Positions 51,964 to 60,382 are shown, counted from the stretch's first letter. The stretch is 64,000 bases of DNA from JAWSVE01 sp033852115 (GCA_033852115.1 JAWSVE010000008.1:62001-126000); one strand, 5' to 3'. Translations and numbers: made by a program. Notes: a model not told the origin generated them from the sequence alone.

Positions 51964-53362
51964 TTTGATTGTCGGGAGCGTTGTTTTTGCATAGTAAAGC
52001 GTGATCGAATGTCACTGAAATTGCCAGCCCTCCGAGTTGTTTAGAAGTGCTTATGGTAATAGTTGCACCATGCGTATCGGCAACTTGTTTCACAATATAA
52101 AGACCCAATCCACAGCCCATTTCTCCAGACGCATGGCGATCACCGCCAGAACGGTAAAATCGCTCGAATACTATATCCTTTTCATCATCCGATATTCCGG
52201 GGCCACTATCTTCGAAGGTCATCCGTATGTGGTCTTCTCCGCCCAGTTGACTTTTCTCGACTGTGATAATGATAGATCCATGAGGTGGACAATATTTATT
52301 TGCATTGCCTAAGAGGTTGTTGACTAGCGTTTCAATTGCATTTTGATTGCCGTATATCGCAAGTTCGGCCTTTTCAGGATAAATTAGTTCGACATCTTGC
52401 TGCTTGAGTTCCATAGCATCATAGTGATGCCCTATTGCGTCTTGCAAGATTTGCGTAAGGTTGATGCATTGACGGTTGACACTGGTTTGGCTTTGACTGC
52501 TGCGATGGAGGCTTAAGGTTTGCTCGACAAGGTAACTCAGTCGATCTAGGCCTAGACGAACTTGTTTTAGTGAGTCAGGTTCGTTCACTAAATCTTGGCT
52601 CAAATTATAGAGGTGAACCTTCATTGCGCTGATAGGTGTACGTAGTTCGTGAGCCGCATTGGATGAGAAGCGCTTTTCTTGTTCGAGTGTATTGTTTAGC
52701 CGTTGAAGTAGATCATTGATCGTCGTCTCGAGTTGAATCAACTCACGGGTCGGTGCTTCGTTCGATAAAGGTGATAGGTCATCACTTTGCTTTCGCTTCA
52801 ATTGCAAGGTTAATTTTGCGAGCGGCGCTAAGCCTCGGCCAACGACAAACCAAATAAGTAGGCCTAATATTGGAATAGCGATGATAATAGGAAAGACAGA
52901 TTCAATAGTCACCGCTTCTGCAAGCGAATAGCGTTGGTCCATGCGCTCAGCTACGATAATTAGCAGCGTCAAATCTGCATCCTCTTCGTTGCTAAGTAGA
53001 GTGTAAGCCCGCCATCGATATCCATTGACATTTGTGTTATGAAATCCCGTTATGGGTTGCGTTATCGGTTGGTCACTTGAAAGTGATGCTTTAACCAGCT
53101 GGTTACCTCGCCAAACTTGAAGTTGCATGTTGCTCGCTATGTTTGGTTGGGTGTAAGGCGCAGAGTCACTTCGCGTTTTGTACCTGTCGTTATCGACGAT
53201 ATGCGCTGTTGCTAAAAGCTGTGCGTATTCTTTGAGGCGACTATCCATCATTGAATCGATGGCGCTCATGCTAGCGCGGTAGCCGTGTAACGCGGCGATA
53301 AAGTTAACCAGGGTTACTGTGGCCAAAAGTATGACGATCAAAAAGTAACGGATAGATCTCAA
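51953..53362 (-). CDS. Sensor histidine kinase (QseC/PmrB type)
   Basis: Inner-membrane kinase of 469 residues. Two transmembrane helices (about 5-28 and 152-172) flank a periplasmic sensor region of about 120 residues. A linker and then the kinase core follow: H box AAHELRTPISAMKVHL (about 241-256), N box LVNNLLGNANKYC, G1 EDSGPGIS, F box FERFYRSGG and G2 GCGLGLYIV. The TTG start lies in a TTGA overlap with the response regulator stop. It is expected to phosphorylate that regulator. Given the operon, the stimulus may be a metal or an envelope signal; that is inference. Confidence 0.94.
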   Translation of the reverse strand: MRSIRYFLIVILLATVTLVNFIAALHGYRASMSAIDSMMDSRLKEYAQLLATAHIVDNDRYKTRSDSAPYTQPNIASNMQLQVWRGNQLVKASLSSDQPITQPITGFHNTNVNGYRWRAYTLLSNEEDADLTLLIIVAERMDQRYSLAEAVTIESVFPIIIAIPILGLLIWFVVGRGLAPLAKLTLQLKRKQSDDLSPLSNEAPTRELIQLETTINDLLQRLNNTLEQEKRFSSNAAHELRTPISAMKVHLYNLSQDLVNEPDSLKQVRLGLDRLSYLVEQTLSLHRSSQSQTSVNRQCINLTQILQDAIGHHYDAMELKQQDVELIYPEKAELAIYGNQNAIETLVNNLLGNANKYCPPHGSIIITVEKSQLGGEDHIRMTFEDSGPGISDDEKDIVFERFYRSGGDRHASGEMGCGLGLYIVKQVADTHGATITISTSKQLGGLAISVTFDHALLCKNNAPDNQNDN

Positions 53363-54018
53363 TTGTGTCTCACCGTGTAGCCGACACCACGTACTGTTTT
53401 GATGAATTGTGTTCCCAATTTTTTACGTAAGTGGTGGATATGCACCTCAAGCGCATTGGAGCTGACCTCCTCTCCCCAGCTGTAGAGTTTATTTTCTAAG
53501 GATTCTCGCGTAAGTATTCGGCCAGAGTTCTCCATCAATGCTTTTAGGAGCATGTACTCCCGTCGTGCCATGTCGACTTCTTGGTTGTCTAGGTAGGCAA
53601 TATGGGAGGTGGTATCAAGGCTAACGTTGCCTACCGTTAGGGTATTAGAAGTATTAGCCGTGCTTCGTCTTTCCAAGACCCTTAATCTGGCGAGCAATTC
53701 TGGTAATTCGAATGGTTTCGCTAGATAGTCATCCGCACCGCTGTCGAGCCCTCCAACCTTGTCTTCAACCGTATCGCGGGCAGTTAAAATCAACACCGGG
53801 ATATGCTTATGTTCGTTGCGTAACTTTTTTAATACAACAAGTCCGTCCATGTCCGGCAAGCCGAGGTCAAGAATAATCAAATCGGAGGGTTGGCTGCTGC
53901 TGATCGATAGCGCAGCGCGTCCATTATTAACACAATTGACGGCATAGCCGGCATGTTGCAACGCATTCTGTAAACCACTGGCCAATCCTGGATCATCTTC
54001 AATCAGCAATATGTTCAT
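53359..54018 (-). CDS. OmpR/PhoB-family response regulator (QseB/PmrA type)
   Basis: DNA-binding regulator of 219 residues. The receiver domain (about 1-115) has EDD near residue 8, the phospho-accepting Asp51 in LIILDLGLPDMDGL, Thr in LTARD and Lys in LAKPFELPEL. The winged-helix output domain (about 125-217) ends LEVHIHHLRKKLGTQFIKTVRGVGYTV, a classic OmpR-family recognition region. It starts the sensor-permease half of the operon, 59 bases after the TPR gene, so read-through from the biosynthetic half is possible. Confidence 0.95.
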   Translation of the reverse strand: MNILLIEDDPGLASGLQNALQHAGYAVNCVNNGRAALSISSSQPSDLIILDLGLPDMDGLVVLKKLRNEHKHIPVLILTARDTVEDKVGGLDSGADDYLAKPFELPELLARLRVLERRSTANTSNTLTVGNVSLDTTSHIAYLDNQEVDMARREYMLLKALMENSGRILTRESLENKLYSWGEEVSSNALEVHIHHLRKKLGTQFIKTVRGVGYTVRHN

Positions 54019-54077
54019 AGTTATATTTATCGAAGATTTGAAATAGAAAATGCTGCTATGAAAGCATTCTAGACCTT

Positions 54078-54734
54078 TTAACGTAGTTTTTCCGCCACTT
54101 GGATCAAGGCTATACGAATTTCTTCTTGCCTTCCTGAATCGGCTATCGGTCTGTCGGGTCGAGCGGCGGCTTGTTGCGCTAAACGATAGTGTTTGTCAGC
54201 GGTGGTATAGTTTCCTTGATCGAACATGAATTGTGCGAAAAAATAGTTGCTATCGATCCCTTTGGGATTCAACTTTAGTGCTTCAGCAAACAATGCTTTG
54301 GCTTTTTTATTGCTGCCAAATCCAATAGGCCAGCCAGGCACCTGAGCATACAGTGTTGCCAAACTAGTGTACGCGGAGCCGTCTAATACTTTGCCATCGA
54401 TTTCGATAGCACGCTCTAAATCTTTGCGCGATGCCTTGGCCAAGCTAAGGGCACCCAGCCCGCCTTTGACGCCAGCGTAACTGGATTTAGTAATACCACG
54501 CCATGTTAGCAGTTGAGCGTCATTGGGTGATGCTTGCAGTTGTGAATCTATATCGGTTAATAAGGACTCAAAAGCCTTTAATTGGGTGTCGCCTTGTAGT
54601 TGATAGTTGGCAACACCCCAAGCTTGTTGGATTTTGTGTATCTGTTCGTAATCACTCGCGTATAGATGGTTAGATGAAAAACCCAATATGGATGCCAGTG
54701 CGAAAAACTTAATAATTGCTGCAAGATTCTTCAT
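54078..54734 (-). CDS. Exported TPR-repeat protein
   Basis: A 218-residue exported protein with a signal peptide (about residues 1-26) and about four tetratricopeptide-like helical repeats. LLTWRGITKSSYAGVKGGLGALSLAKASRKDLERAIEIDGKVLDGSAYTSLATLYAQVPGWPIGFGSNKKAKALFAEALKLNPKG is the recognisable block, cited here only by its residue range of about 82-166. The conserved PGWPIGFG-containing type is commonly found beside this gene set. It lies between the SDR gene and the response regulator with short gaps. TPR proteins are scaffolds, so it may organise a periplasmic complex. Confidence 0.85.
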   Translation of the reverse strand: MKNLAAIIKFFALASILGFSSNHLYASDYEQIHKIQQAWGVANYQLQGDTQLKAFESLLTDIDSQLQASPNDAQLLTWRGITKSSYAGVKGGLGALSLAKASRKDLERAIEIDGKVLDGSAYTSLATLYAQVPGWPIGFGSNKKAKALFAEALKLNPKGIDSNYFFAQFMFDQGNYTTADKHYRLAQQAAARPDRPIADSGRQEEIRIALIQVAEKLR

Positions 54735-54766
54735 GTTAATTACCTCGTTGTTCTCGTAGTACGCAT

Positions 54767-55570
54767 TTAGCGAATGGCGGAGGGAAAATAGCTGTAAATA
54801 GTGGGTAAATGTTTGGCAATGCTTTGACTAACGACTTTAGGCATCAGTGCATTGAGGCGAACGAAAAGCTTTTCTGGCCATCCTAGATATTGGTCATAAC
54901 CGATTTCTCGTTGTAGTTGATGAAGAGCTGCGTCGACTACGGTCTGTGGGTCATCAACACTATTGCCAAGCATAGCGTTGAGAGAGTCGACACTCTCACT
55001 ATTCATGGGGGTTTTTACGGCGCGCGGTGAGAGATAGTGAACAGTAATGTCGCTATCAAGTAATTCCCTGCGTAATGCTTCAGTGAAACCTCTTAGCCCA
55101 AATTTGCTCGCCGAGTATGCCGCATAACCAGGATAGCCAATACTCCCAAACGTTGATCCGATATTGAGAATGGTGGCGTGTGATTGAAGGCGTAGCAATG
55201 GCAATGCTGCACGACAGACAAACATGGGGCCCAATAGATTGGTTTGAATCATATTGTGTATCAGTGAATAGTCTTGCTCTTCATATAAATTGAAATCGTT
55301 AACGCCTATGCAATTAATGATGATATCGAGTTTTTTAAAGGTGTTGATTTCCATTTGAAATTGTTGAATACCTTCAGATCGACTCAGGTCGGCAACAATA
55401 ATGCGATGGGTACCTGGAAGCTGGTCGCATTGTGTTTGTAGTTTTTGTTTATCTCGACCGACAAATACGAGTGAGGCACCTTCTGCCGCTAATGCGGAGG
55501 CGAGAGGCTGTCCTATTCCACCGCTGCTACCGGTTAGAAGGACAGTTTTGTTTTCCATATAAGATGGCAT
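54767..55570 (-). CDS. Short-chain dehydrogenase/reductase of the biosynthetic half
   Basis: NAD(P)-dependent SDR of 267 residues. TGSSGGIGQPLA (about 13-24) is the cofactor-binding glycine motif, NCIGVN replaces the usual NNAG, and the catalytic Ser lies in LNIGSTFGSIGYPGYAAYSASKFGLRG with Tyr and Lys in YSASK. The C-terminus (about 225-267) has extra hydrophobic helices (LFVRLNALMPKVVSQSIAKHL), hinting at membrane association or a lipid substrate. It follows the diiron-oxidase gene with a 47-base gap. It probably oxidises or reduces a fatty intermediate made by its neighbours. Confidence 0.9.
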   Translation of the reverse strand: MPSYMENKTVLLTGSSGGIGQPLASALAAEGASLVFVGRDKQKLQTQCDQLPGTHRIIVADLSRSEGIQQFQMEINTFKKLDIIINCIGVNDFNLYEEQDYSLIHNMIQTNLLGPMFVCRAALPLLRLQSHATILNIGSTFGSIGYPGYAAYSASKFGLRGFTEALRRELLDSDITVHYLSPRAVKTPMNSESVDSLNAMLGNSVDDPQTVVDAALHQLQREIGYDQYLGWPEKLFVRLNALMPKVVSQSIAKHLPTIYSYFPSAIR

Positions 55571-55617
55571 AGCGATATCCCGAAACTAAAATTGACTGAA
55601 TCGATCTCATTGCAATG

Positions 55618-56292
55618 TTAAGCGGCGTTCGCTTGGTCTTCAGCAACAGGTATTGAACGAAAAATATCACCATAGAGGTGGTAAAAACGTCTAGCGCAGT
55701 GAATGACTAATGTTTGTTCCTCAGGGGCAGCAAGTTGATTAACGAGGCTTTGGAAAAATACGATATGTTCTTGATCCAGTGCACCGTGAGAACGCAAGTA
55801 GGAAAACGCTTTGTTAGGTAATCCGAGCGCGTTCTGAATGGCTTCAGCCGCTTTGTCTGCTACAGAAATGCTAGTACCTTCTAGGACAAAAATCATTCCT
55901 AGCAATCCAATCGGATTTACGCGGTTGATGGTATCGTAAGCATAGGAGACCATCAATTCTGTTGGTAGGTTTGCTTTGCTGTGTCTTGTAGATTCTTTAT
56001 CAAAGCCGCAAGCGGCAATGTCATTAAGAATCCATTCCTGATGACCAATTTCTTCTTCGATATAATGTGCGCTTGCTTCGCGCAGCCATTCTTTGCTGTC
56101 CGGTAATCCAGCACCCATTGACATAATAAGTGGCACAGTATGTTTTACGTGATGATAAGCACACGTTAAAAAACGTCGATACTCTTCTAAAGTAATATCT
56201 CCTGCAAAACAACGGGAAAAAATGGGTGCGTCGTACATGTACGCCTGTTCATCTGCAGTTTCTCTTTGTAATACGGCATAAAAAGTTGTCAT
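55618..56292 (-). CDS. Heme-oxygenase-like diiron oxidase (TenA/UndA-like)
   Basis: A 224-residue all-helical protein of the TenA/PqqC/heme-oxygenase-like fold. It carries what looks like a complete metal-ligand set of the heme-oxygenase-like diiron oxidases: Glu81 and His84 (EIGH), Glu138 (LEGTS), and His169, Asp173, His176 (HGALDQEH). Family members such as UndA use iron and oxygen to cleave or hydroxylate fatty acids and amino acids, and TenA itself lacks these ligands. The ATG overlaps the AMP-ligase stop by four bases. It is a good candidate for the key oxidative step of an uncharacterised pathway. The ligand assignment is by eye. Confidence 0.85.
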   Translation of the reverse strand: MTTFYAVLQRETADEQAYMYDAPIFSRCFAGDITLEEYRRFLTCAYHHVKHTVPLIMSMGAGLPDSKEWLREASAHYIEEEIGHQEWILNDIAACGFDKESTRHSKANLPTELMVSYAYDTINRVNPIGLLGMIFVLEGTSISVADKAAEAIQNALGLPNKAFSYLRSHGALDQEHIVFFQSLVNQLAAPEEQTLVIHCARRFYHLYGDIFRSIPVAEDQANAA

Positions 56293-57791
56293 GATACATT
56301 CTCTTGTTTTGGATATAGCGCTTCGATAGTGTTATCAAAGTAGCGATGAATGGTTTGACGTTTTAATCGCCCGTTGTTGGTCATAAGATCAGGGATAGTT
56401 GAAAGGCTTTGATCTAAGCGGTGCCAATACTTTATACGGGCGTAATCTGGCAGCGTTGAATTTACTTGATCAATCCATTGCTGAATGCGGTTGTCGGTGG
56501 TTTGTGGTTCTCGCGCTAGAATGAGTGCAGTGCAATAGGGTTTGTTGTCACCAATCACAATAGACTGTTGCAGTAGCGGGCCGGCGAGTAATTCTGCTTC
56601 AATCCATTCAGGGCTTATGTTACGACCAAAAGAAGAAATTAATAGGTGTTTTTTACGTCCGCTAATGCTGAGAAAGTCAACGTCGTCGAGTGATCCTAAA
56701 TCTCCAGTCATTACTTCTCTTGGGTGCCATGATTTAGGTTCATCGCAGTACCCTAGAAAGCATGAGCCTTGAACCACCACTTCGCCATCAAGAATATTTA
56801 ATTTTAAGTGTGGTAAGGGTTTTCCAACAGAATCTATTAGATTATTGGAAGGGGTGTTTAGGCTGACCACAGATCCACATTCTGAAAGTCCATAACCTTG
56901 ATAAACCGGTAATTCATGTTTTCGTGCATGAACCAGTAATTGCTTTGAAACGTTCCCGCCACCCACTGCGATAAATTGCAAACTGCTGGGTGCTTGCCAA
57001 CCTAAATCGCAGGCTGCCGTTAATGCAGTGAGCAGCTCTGGGGTTAAAATTAGCGAATGCGGTTGGCATTTTTCAATGCTGGCCAATAGTTTGCCGAGAT
57101 CTAACTGCGAGCTACCGGACAGGCCAACTTCTGATAGTGATGGTGTGAAAACAGTGCCGTCTGATAACCAAGGAACATAAATACCCGCAAGATTTTCTAG
57201 CAGAGTACTGAGTGGCAAAATGCACAAATGTCGAGGAGCGCGTATGCCAATCATTTTTGTAAGACTTTGTGCAACTTGAAATAAGTGATCTGAGCTAAGA
57301 CAAACGCCTTTCGGGCTGCCTGTAGTGCCGGAAGTGAAGGTGATTTTTTGTGTGCCTTTGGGTATTCGAGGTGATGCCTCGTCTAGTTTATTTGGTTTCG
57401 GGTAAATATAGCTAAACTGAGATAGAACCGGATGTTGCTCAGATTTTTTGGAATCTTCATAACCGACTATGCCGAGGTTGTCGATCAATAAAGGTTGATC
57501 CGTTAGGATGCAATCTACACCGGATTGGTGAATAGCATGAGTCAGTTGTTGATTCGAAAAGAAAGTAGGTAAAGGAACGATAGCAATATCGTAGGATAAG
57601 CAAGCATAATCGGCGATAACCCAATCTGCACTATTGTCACCATACAAACCGACACATCGAATGTTGTTGGCATGTAACCAGTCGCCTAAGCGGTTGGCTT
57701 GTATGATCATCTCACTAGCAGTCAGTGATCGCTTGCCATCATTTAAAACAATGTCGTTTGACCGCTTTAACAGAACGTCATGTAAATTCAT
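56289..57791 (-). CDS. AMP-binding acyl ligase
   Basis: ATP-dependent acid activator of 500 residues, of the acyl-CoA-synthetase/adenylating superfamily. The A3 motif TFTSGTTGSPKGVCLS (about residues 151-166), A5 GYGLSECGSVVSLN (about 290-303), A7 TGDLG and A8 GRKKHLLISSFGRNISPEW are clear. A10 is MTNNGRLKRQTI. The tail is shorter than in long-chain acyl-CoA ligases. It overlaps both neighbours by four bases, so its product probably passes between the hemolysin-family protein and the diiron oxidase. The acid is unknown; a fatty acid is likely. Confidence 0.93.
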   Translation of the reverse strand: MNLHDVLLKRSNDIVLNDGKRSLTASEMIIQANRLGDWLHANNIRCVGLYGDNSADWVIADYACLSYDIAIVPLPTFFSNQQLTHAIHQSGVDCILTDQPLLIDNLGIVGYEDSKKSEQHPVLSQFSYIYPKPNKLDEASPRIPKGTQKITFTSGTTGSPKGVCLSSDHLFQVAQSLTKMIGIRAPRHLCILPLSTLLENLAGIYVPWLSDGTVFTPSLSEVGLSGSSQLDLGKLLASIEKCQPHSLILTPELLTALTAACDLGWQAPSSLQFIAVGGGNVSKQLLVHARKHELPVYQGYGLSECGSVVSLNTPSNNLIDSVGKPLPHLKLNILDGEVVVQGSCFLGYCDEPKSWHPREVMTGDLGSLDDVDFLSISGRKKHLLISSFGRNISPEWIEAELLAGPLLQQSIVIGDNKPYCTALILAREPQTTDNRIQQWIDQVNSTLPDYARIKYWHRLDQSLSTIPDLMTNNGRLKRQTIHRYFDNTIEALYPKQENVS

Positions 57792-58516
57792 TGGTGATAT
57801 CCATTGAGTTGTGCCGCAAGATCAGCCACTTGGTTGCGGTAGAGATATAAGATACCGTTGTAAATTAATTGCTTTCTTGCAGAGGCGAGCGCGCTAGGTA
57901 AATGTACCGCGTGAATGTGTGGTCGGCTGTCGTAGTAGCTACCCCATTGGGCTGGATCACTAATTAAACGCGAAGAATTTGCTCGACCAAGGTCAATCAT
58001 CTCACAATGAAAACGATCGATGATTTTTTTGACTTGCGGTGTGGCACAGAAGGTCATCCATACGGCGCCGTGTTGTTCTAGTGCGTCGGCGAGCAATAGA
58101 AAAAGTAATTGTGATGCGCCACGGCGTTTTGCGACGAGATTGCCAATTTCACAAATCTTTTCACGTGCTATAACCTGTTGAGTTGCAGTACTTAGAGTTG
58201 ACTCGATGGGTGAATCTAAATATTGTTCTAGAAATAGTGAATCTCGATCGGCGGTGCGAGTGCCGACAACGGCTGATATCTGTTGTTGGCAGCTTAAAGT
58301 CACTAGACAGGGTAAAAATTCGGTGACGTTTGCGGCGTAGGTCTGGTGAAAACGTTCTTTAATATAATCTTCTGTTTCTGAACGTCGGGTGTTCGAACGA
58401 GAAATCAGTGCGACTTGTGATTGCGGCAGCAGCAATTGTTGTACGCGTTGATAGCGCAGGCCAAACGCGGGGTTTTCCTCTATCAGTTGCCGTTGGTTGG
58501 CGGCGGTTAAAGACAT
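57788..58516 (-). CDS. 'Thermostable hemolysin'-family protein, probably GNAT-fold acyltransferase
   Basis: First gene of the operon, 242 residues. It matches the thermostable (delta-VPH-like) hemolysin family: EDYIKERFHQTYAANVTEFLPCLVTL, ICEIGNLVAKRRGASQLLFLLLADAL (about residues 118-143), AVWMTFCATPQVKKII and AQWGSYYDSRP. The family sits in the acetyltransferase-like superfamily, so an acyl-transfer role is more likely than haemolysis. I chose the ATG preceded by AGGAAG. An ATG 33 bases upstream would put the long inverted repeat inside the gene. It overlaps the AMP-ligase gene by four bases. Confidence 0.85.
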   Translation of the reverse strand: MSLTAANQRQLIEENPAFGLRYQRVQQLLLPQSQVALISRSNTRRSETEDYIKERFHQTYAANVTEFLPCLVTLSCQQQISAVVGTRTADRDSLFLEQYLDSPIESTLSTATQQVIAREKICEIGNLVAKRRGASQLLFLLLADALEQHGAVWMTFCATPQVKKIIDRFHCEMIDLGRANSSRLISDPAQWGSYYDSRPHIHAVHLPSALASARKQLIYNGILYLYRNQVADLAAQLNGYHQ

Positions 58517-58530
58517 AACTTGGCTTCCTA

Positions 58531-58579
58531 TATAGTAACCATCATTCATGCGTTACATGAGTTGTTGATGGTTACTATA
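58531..58579 (-). promoter_or_regulatory. Nested inverted repeats in front of the biosynthetic/iron operon
   Basis: TATAGTAACCATCA (58531-58544) and TGATGGTTACTATA (58566-58579) are perfect 14-base inverted repeats. Within the 21-base spacer TCATG and CATGA form a second perfect pair around CGTTA (58546-58560). It lies 15 to 63 bases before the chosen start of the hemolysin-family gene. It could be a double operator, or a hairpin in the 5' leader controlling the operon. Confidence 0.6.
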
Positions 58580-58677
58580 GGGGAGCAAGCTTATGGCAGA
58601 CTTAAGAGTTACAGGTCGTCACACAAAAGCTAAGAGCAATTAGTGATGCATATCCCAAACTTACCACCCGATGGTTA

Positions 58678-59712
58678 TTAGCGACCAAACTGTTTGCTGA
58701 CGGCAATCCCTCCCCATACTAAATGCCTATCACCATGACCTTCACGAATTTCGGAAGTATGTCCGCGGACGTAGTAGCTCAGGCGGTAGCCATTTCGAAA
58801 CCCTAGTGTATAACCTGCCCAGGCTTCGAGTAATCCGTGGCGTAGTTCATTACTGCTGTAGCTAATGTCGCTATCTCTAAACTGACCTTGTAAAAATGCG
58901 TTGTAAAGTCTTGCTTTGATATTAAAGCCGGCCCACCAGTAGGCTTCGGGTGCGGAATGATTTTGCCCTTGCACCCCACGTTCACCATAGGTTGCCAAAT
59001 CCGGGTCAAAGCTCCACCAGCTATCGGCGAAATTACCTCCACGTATACTGAGCCCAACACCCGCCTCGGAGATGTAGCCGACGGAGCCTTGGTGTGTCAC
59101 TTTGATTTCAGTTCGCGCTGTGCGATGCACGATTTGCTGTCGAGCGACGGTGTACCTGGCGGTAATTTCGCCACCGTCACTGATTTGGTGTTTCCAGCCT
59201 TGCGCTTCATTACCGTCGATGGCGCGATGAAAACGATTTTGCGCACTGCCTGCTAAATCTAGCCCAAGGACTCCGACACTTAAGCTGCTCGTCCAGCTGT
59301 ACTCTTCTGCTAGGTTAATGCGTTCGTGGCGGCTTTGCGCATAAAGCAAACTGGCGTATGGCCGGTCATCATAGATTGGTTCTGCGACCGTGATGTCGTC
59401 GGGTGTAAATCCATAGACGCCAACCTCTAAGCTGTAGCGGTTTTGATTGCTTGATCCAATCCCAACAAGGTCATCGATAGCTGTCAGCACCGGTTGCGGG
59501 GTAAATCGAGACTGCGCAAGACTGTTGTCGCTCAAGGTGAAGTTAAGCCCGTAGGTGTAGTCGCGATCAGAATCGCCACCCGCCAAGATGTCGTTTTCAA
59601 ATGCAAAACTCCAGCTGGGAAGCGGTTCATCGCGATTGGTAGCACTGTGAGAAGTGCCCGATACGGTAACTATGGCTACAGCTAATAGATTGATAAGTAA
59701 GGAATTTTTCAT
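58678..59712 (-). CDS. LpxR-family lipid A 3'-O-deacylase (DUF2219)
   Basis: Outer-membrane barrel esterase of 344 residues that removes the 3'-acyloxyacyl group of lipid A in characterised members. A signal peptide (about 1-24) is followed by the family N-terminal SFAFENDILAGGDSDRDYTYGLNFTLSD, where Asn and Asp match the catalytic calcium region of LpxR. DDRPYASLLYAQ, QNRFHRAIDGNEAQGWKHQI (with the catalytic-type His) and a final strand VSKQFGR are also typical. Two operator copies lie just upstream, and the TetR gene precedes it on the same strand. Expression probably depends on that repressor. Confidence 0.9.
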   Translation of the reverse strand: MKNSLLINLLAVAIVTVSGTSHSATNRDEPLPSWSFAFENDILAGGDSDRDYTYGLNFTLSDNSLAQSRFTPQPVLTAIDDLVGIGSSNQNRYSLEVGVYGFTPDDITVAEPIYDDRPYASLLYAQSRHERINLAEEYSWTSSLSVGVLGLDLAGSAQNRFHRAIDGNEAQGWKHQISDGGEITARYTVARQQIVHRTARTEIKVTHQGSVGYISEAGVGLSIRGGNFADSWWSFDPDLATYGERGVQGQNHSAPEAYWWAGFNIKARLYNAFLQGQFRDSDISYSSNELRHGLLEAWAGYTLGFRNGYRLSYYVRGHTSEIREGHGDRHLVWGGIAVSKQFGR

Positions 59713-59729
59713 GTTGCACTCCGTTTAGC

Positions 59730-59743
59730 TGACCGGTCGTCTT
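59730..59743. promoter_or_regulatory. TetR operator copy 1 (lpxR-like promoter)
   Basis: TGACCGGTCGTCTT, with the palindromic core GACCGGTC, 17 bases before the LpxR-type start. The identical sequence recurs 31 bases away and once more, with one change, before the TetR gene. Confidence 0.65.
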
Positions 59744-59760
59744 GAAATAATGGCAATAGA

Positions 59761-59774
59761 TGACCGGTCGTCTT
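59761..59774. promoter_or_regulatory. TetR operator copy 2
   Basis: The same TGACCGGTCGTCTT as copy 1. With its flank it forms the near-palindrome AGATGACCGGTCGTCT (59758-59773), 16 bases symmetrical except at two positions. The 31-base spacing between copies 1 and 2, about three helical turns, suggests that two TetR dimers could bind on one face of the DNA. Confidence 0.65.
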
Positions 59775-59803
59775 AATCCAGGGCCTAAAAAATGAAGTGT
59801 TAG

Positions 59804-60382
59804 TTACAGCAAGCGCGGTAGTTGTGCCATGAAGGCGTCTAGCGGCTCGCGGCATTTAGCTGCTTTCATCCGCATCATGGCGCCTTGCCAGGCGTTGAAT
59901 AAGAATTCAGCAGTGCTTTTAGGGTCAACCGATGCATCAATACAGCCGGTATCTATACCCTCTTTAATGATCTGCTCGATCAGGGATGTGTGCTCGGCAA
60001 GTGCCGTTCGTAAAGTGGAACGTATGTTTTCATTACTGTCGGCCATTTCTTGGCACATGTTGCCCATGAAGCAGCCTACTGAAAACCCGTCCGCGCAACA
60101 GTCGTTAACCTGGCTTGAGAAGTACCGTTCTAACCTCTCAAGGGGCGTCAACTGTTTATTCCCTAGCAATTTTTGCGAATGCTCTTTGGCTTCGATTGAG
60201 GCCTTGGTTAAAGCCTCAATTGAAAACTCTTCCTTGCTGGGGAAGTAATTATAAAAAGACCCCTTCGGCACACCGGCAGCATCGACAATGTCTTTAACGC
60301 TGGTGCCATGGAAACCTTGGTTTTTCATGACTTCCAAACCGGCGTCCAGTAGATGATCTTTTTTAATCTCATGTTTGCTCAT
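59804..60382 (-). CDS. TetR/AcrR-family regulator (AcuR/NemR-like)
   Basis: Transcriptional repressor of 192 residues. The N-terminal helix-turn-helix (about 10-55) has LLDAGLEVMKNQGFHGTSVKDIVDAAGVPKGSFYNYFPSKEEF. The C-terminal domain carries the SVGCFMGNMCQEMADSNENIR block (about 100-120), found in the AcuR/NemR-type group whose members sense reactive or unsaturated compounds. It has several cysteines (DCCADGFSVGC), which might sense electrophiles. One operator copy lies directly before its start and two lie before the next gene, so self- and target-regulation is likely. Confidence 0.93.
   Translation of the reverse strand: MSKHEIKKDHLLDAGLEVMKNQGFHGTSVKDIVDAAGVPKGSFYNYFPSKEEFSIEALTKASIEAKEHSQKLLGNKQLTPLERLERYFSSQVNDCCADGFSVGCFMGNMCQEMADSNENIRSTLRTALAEHTSLIEQIIKEGIDTGCIDASVDPKSTAEFLFNAWQGAMMRMKAAKCREPLDAFMAQLPRLL

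Noticed and set aside
57788..58516. Virulence-type haemolysin call
   Set aside because: The name is inherited from one Vibrio protein; context and fold superfamily favour a biosynthetic enzyme.
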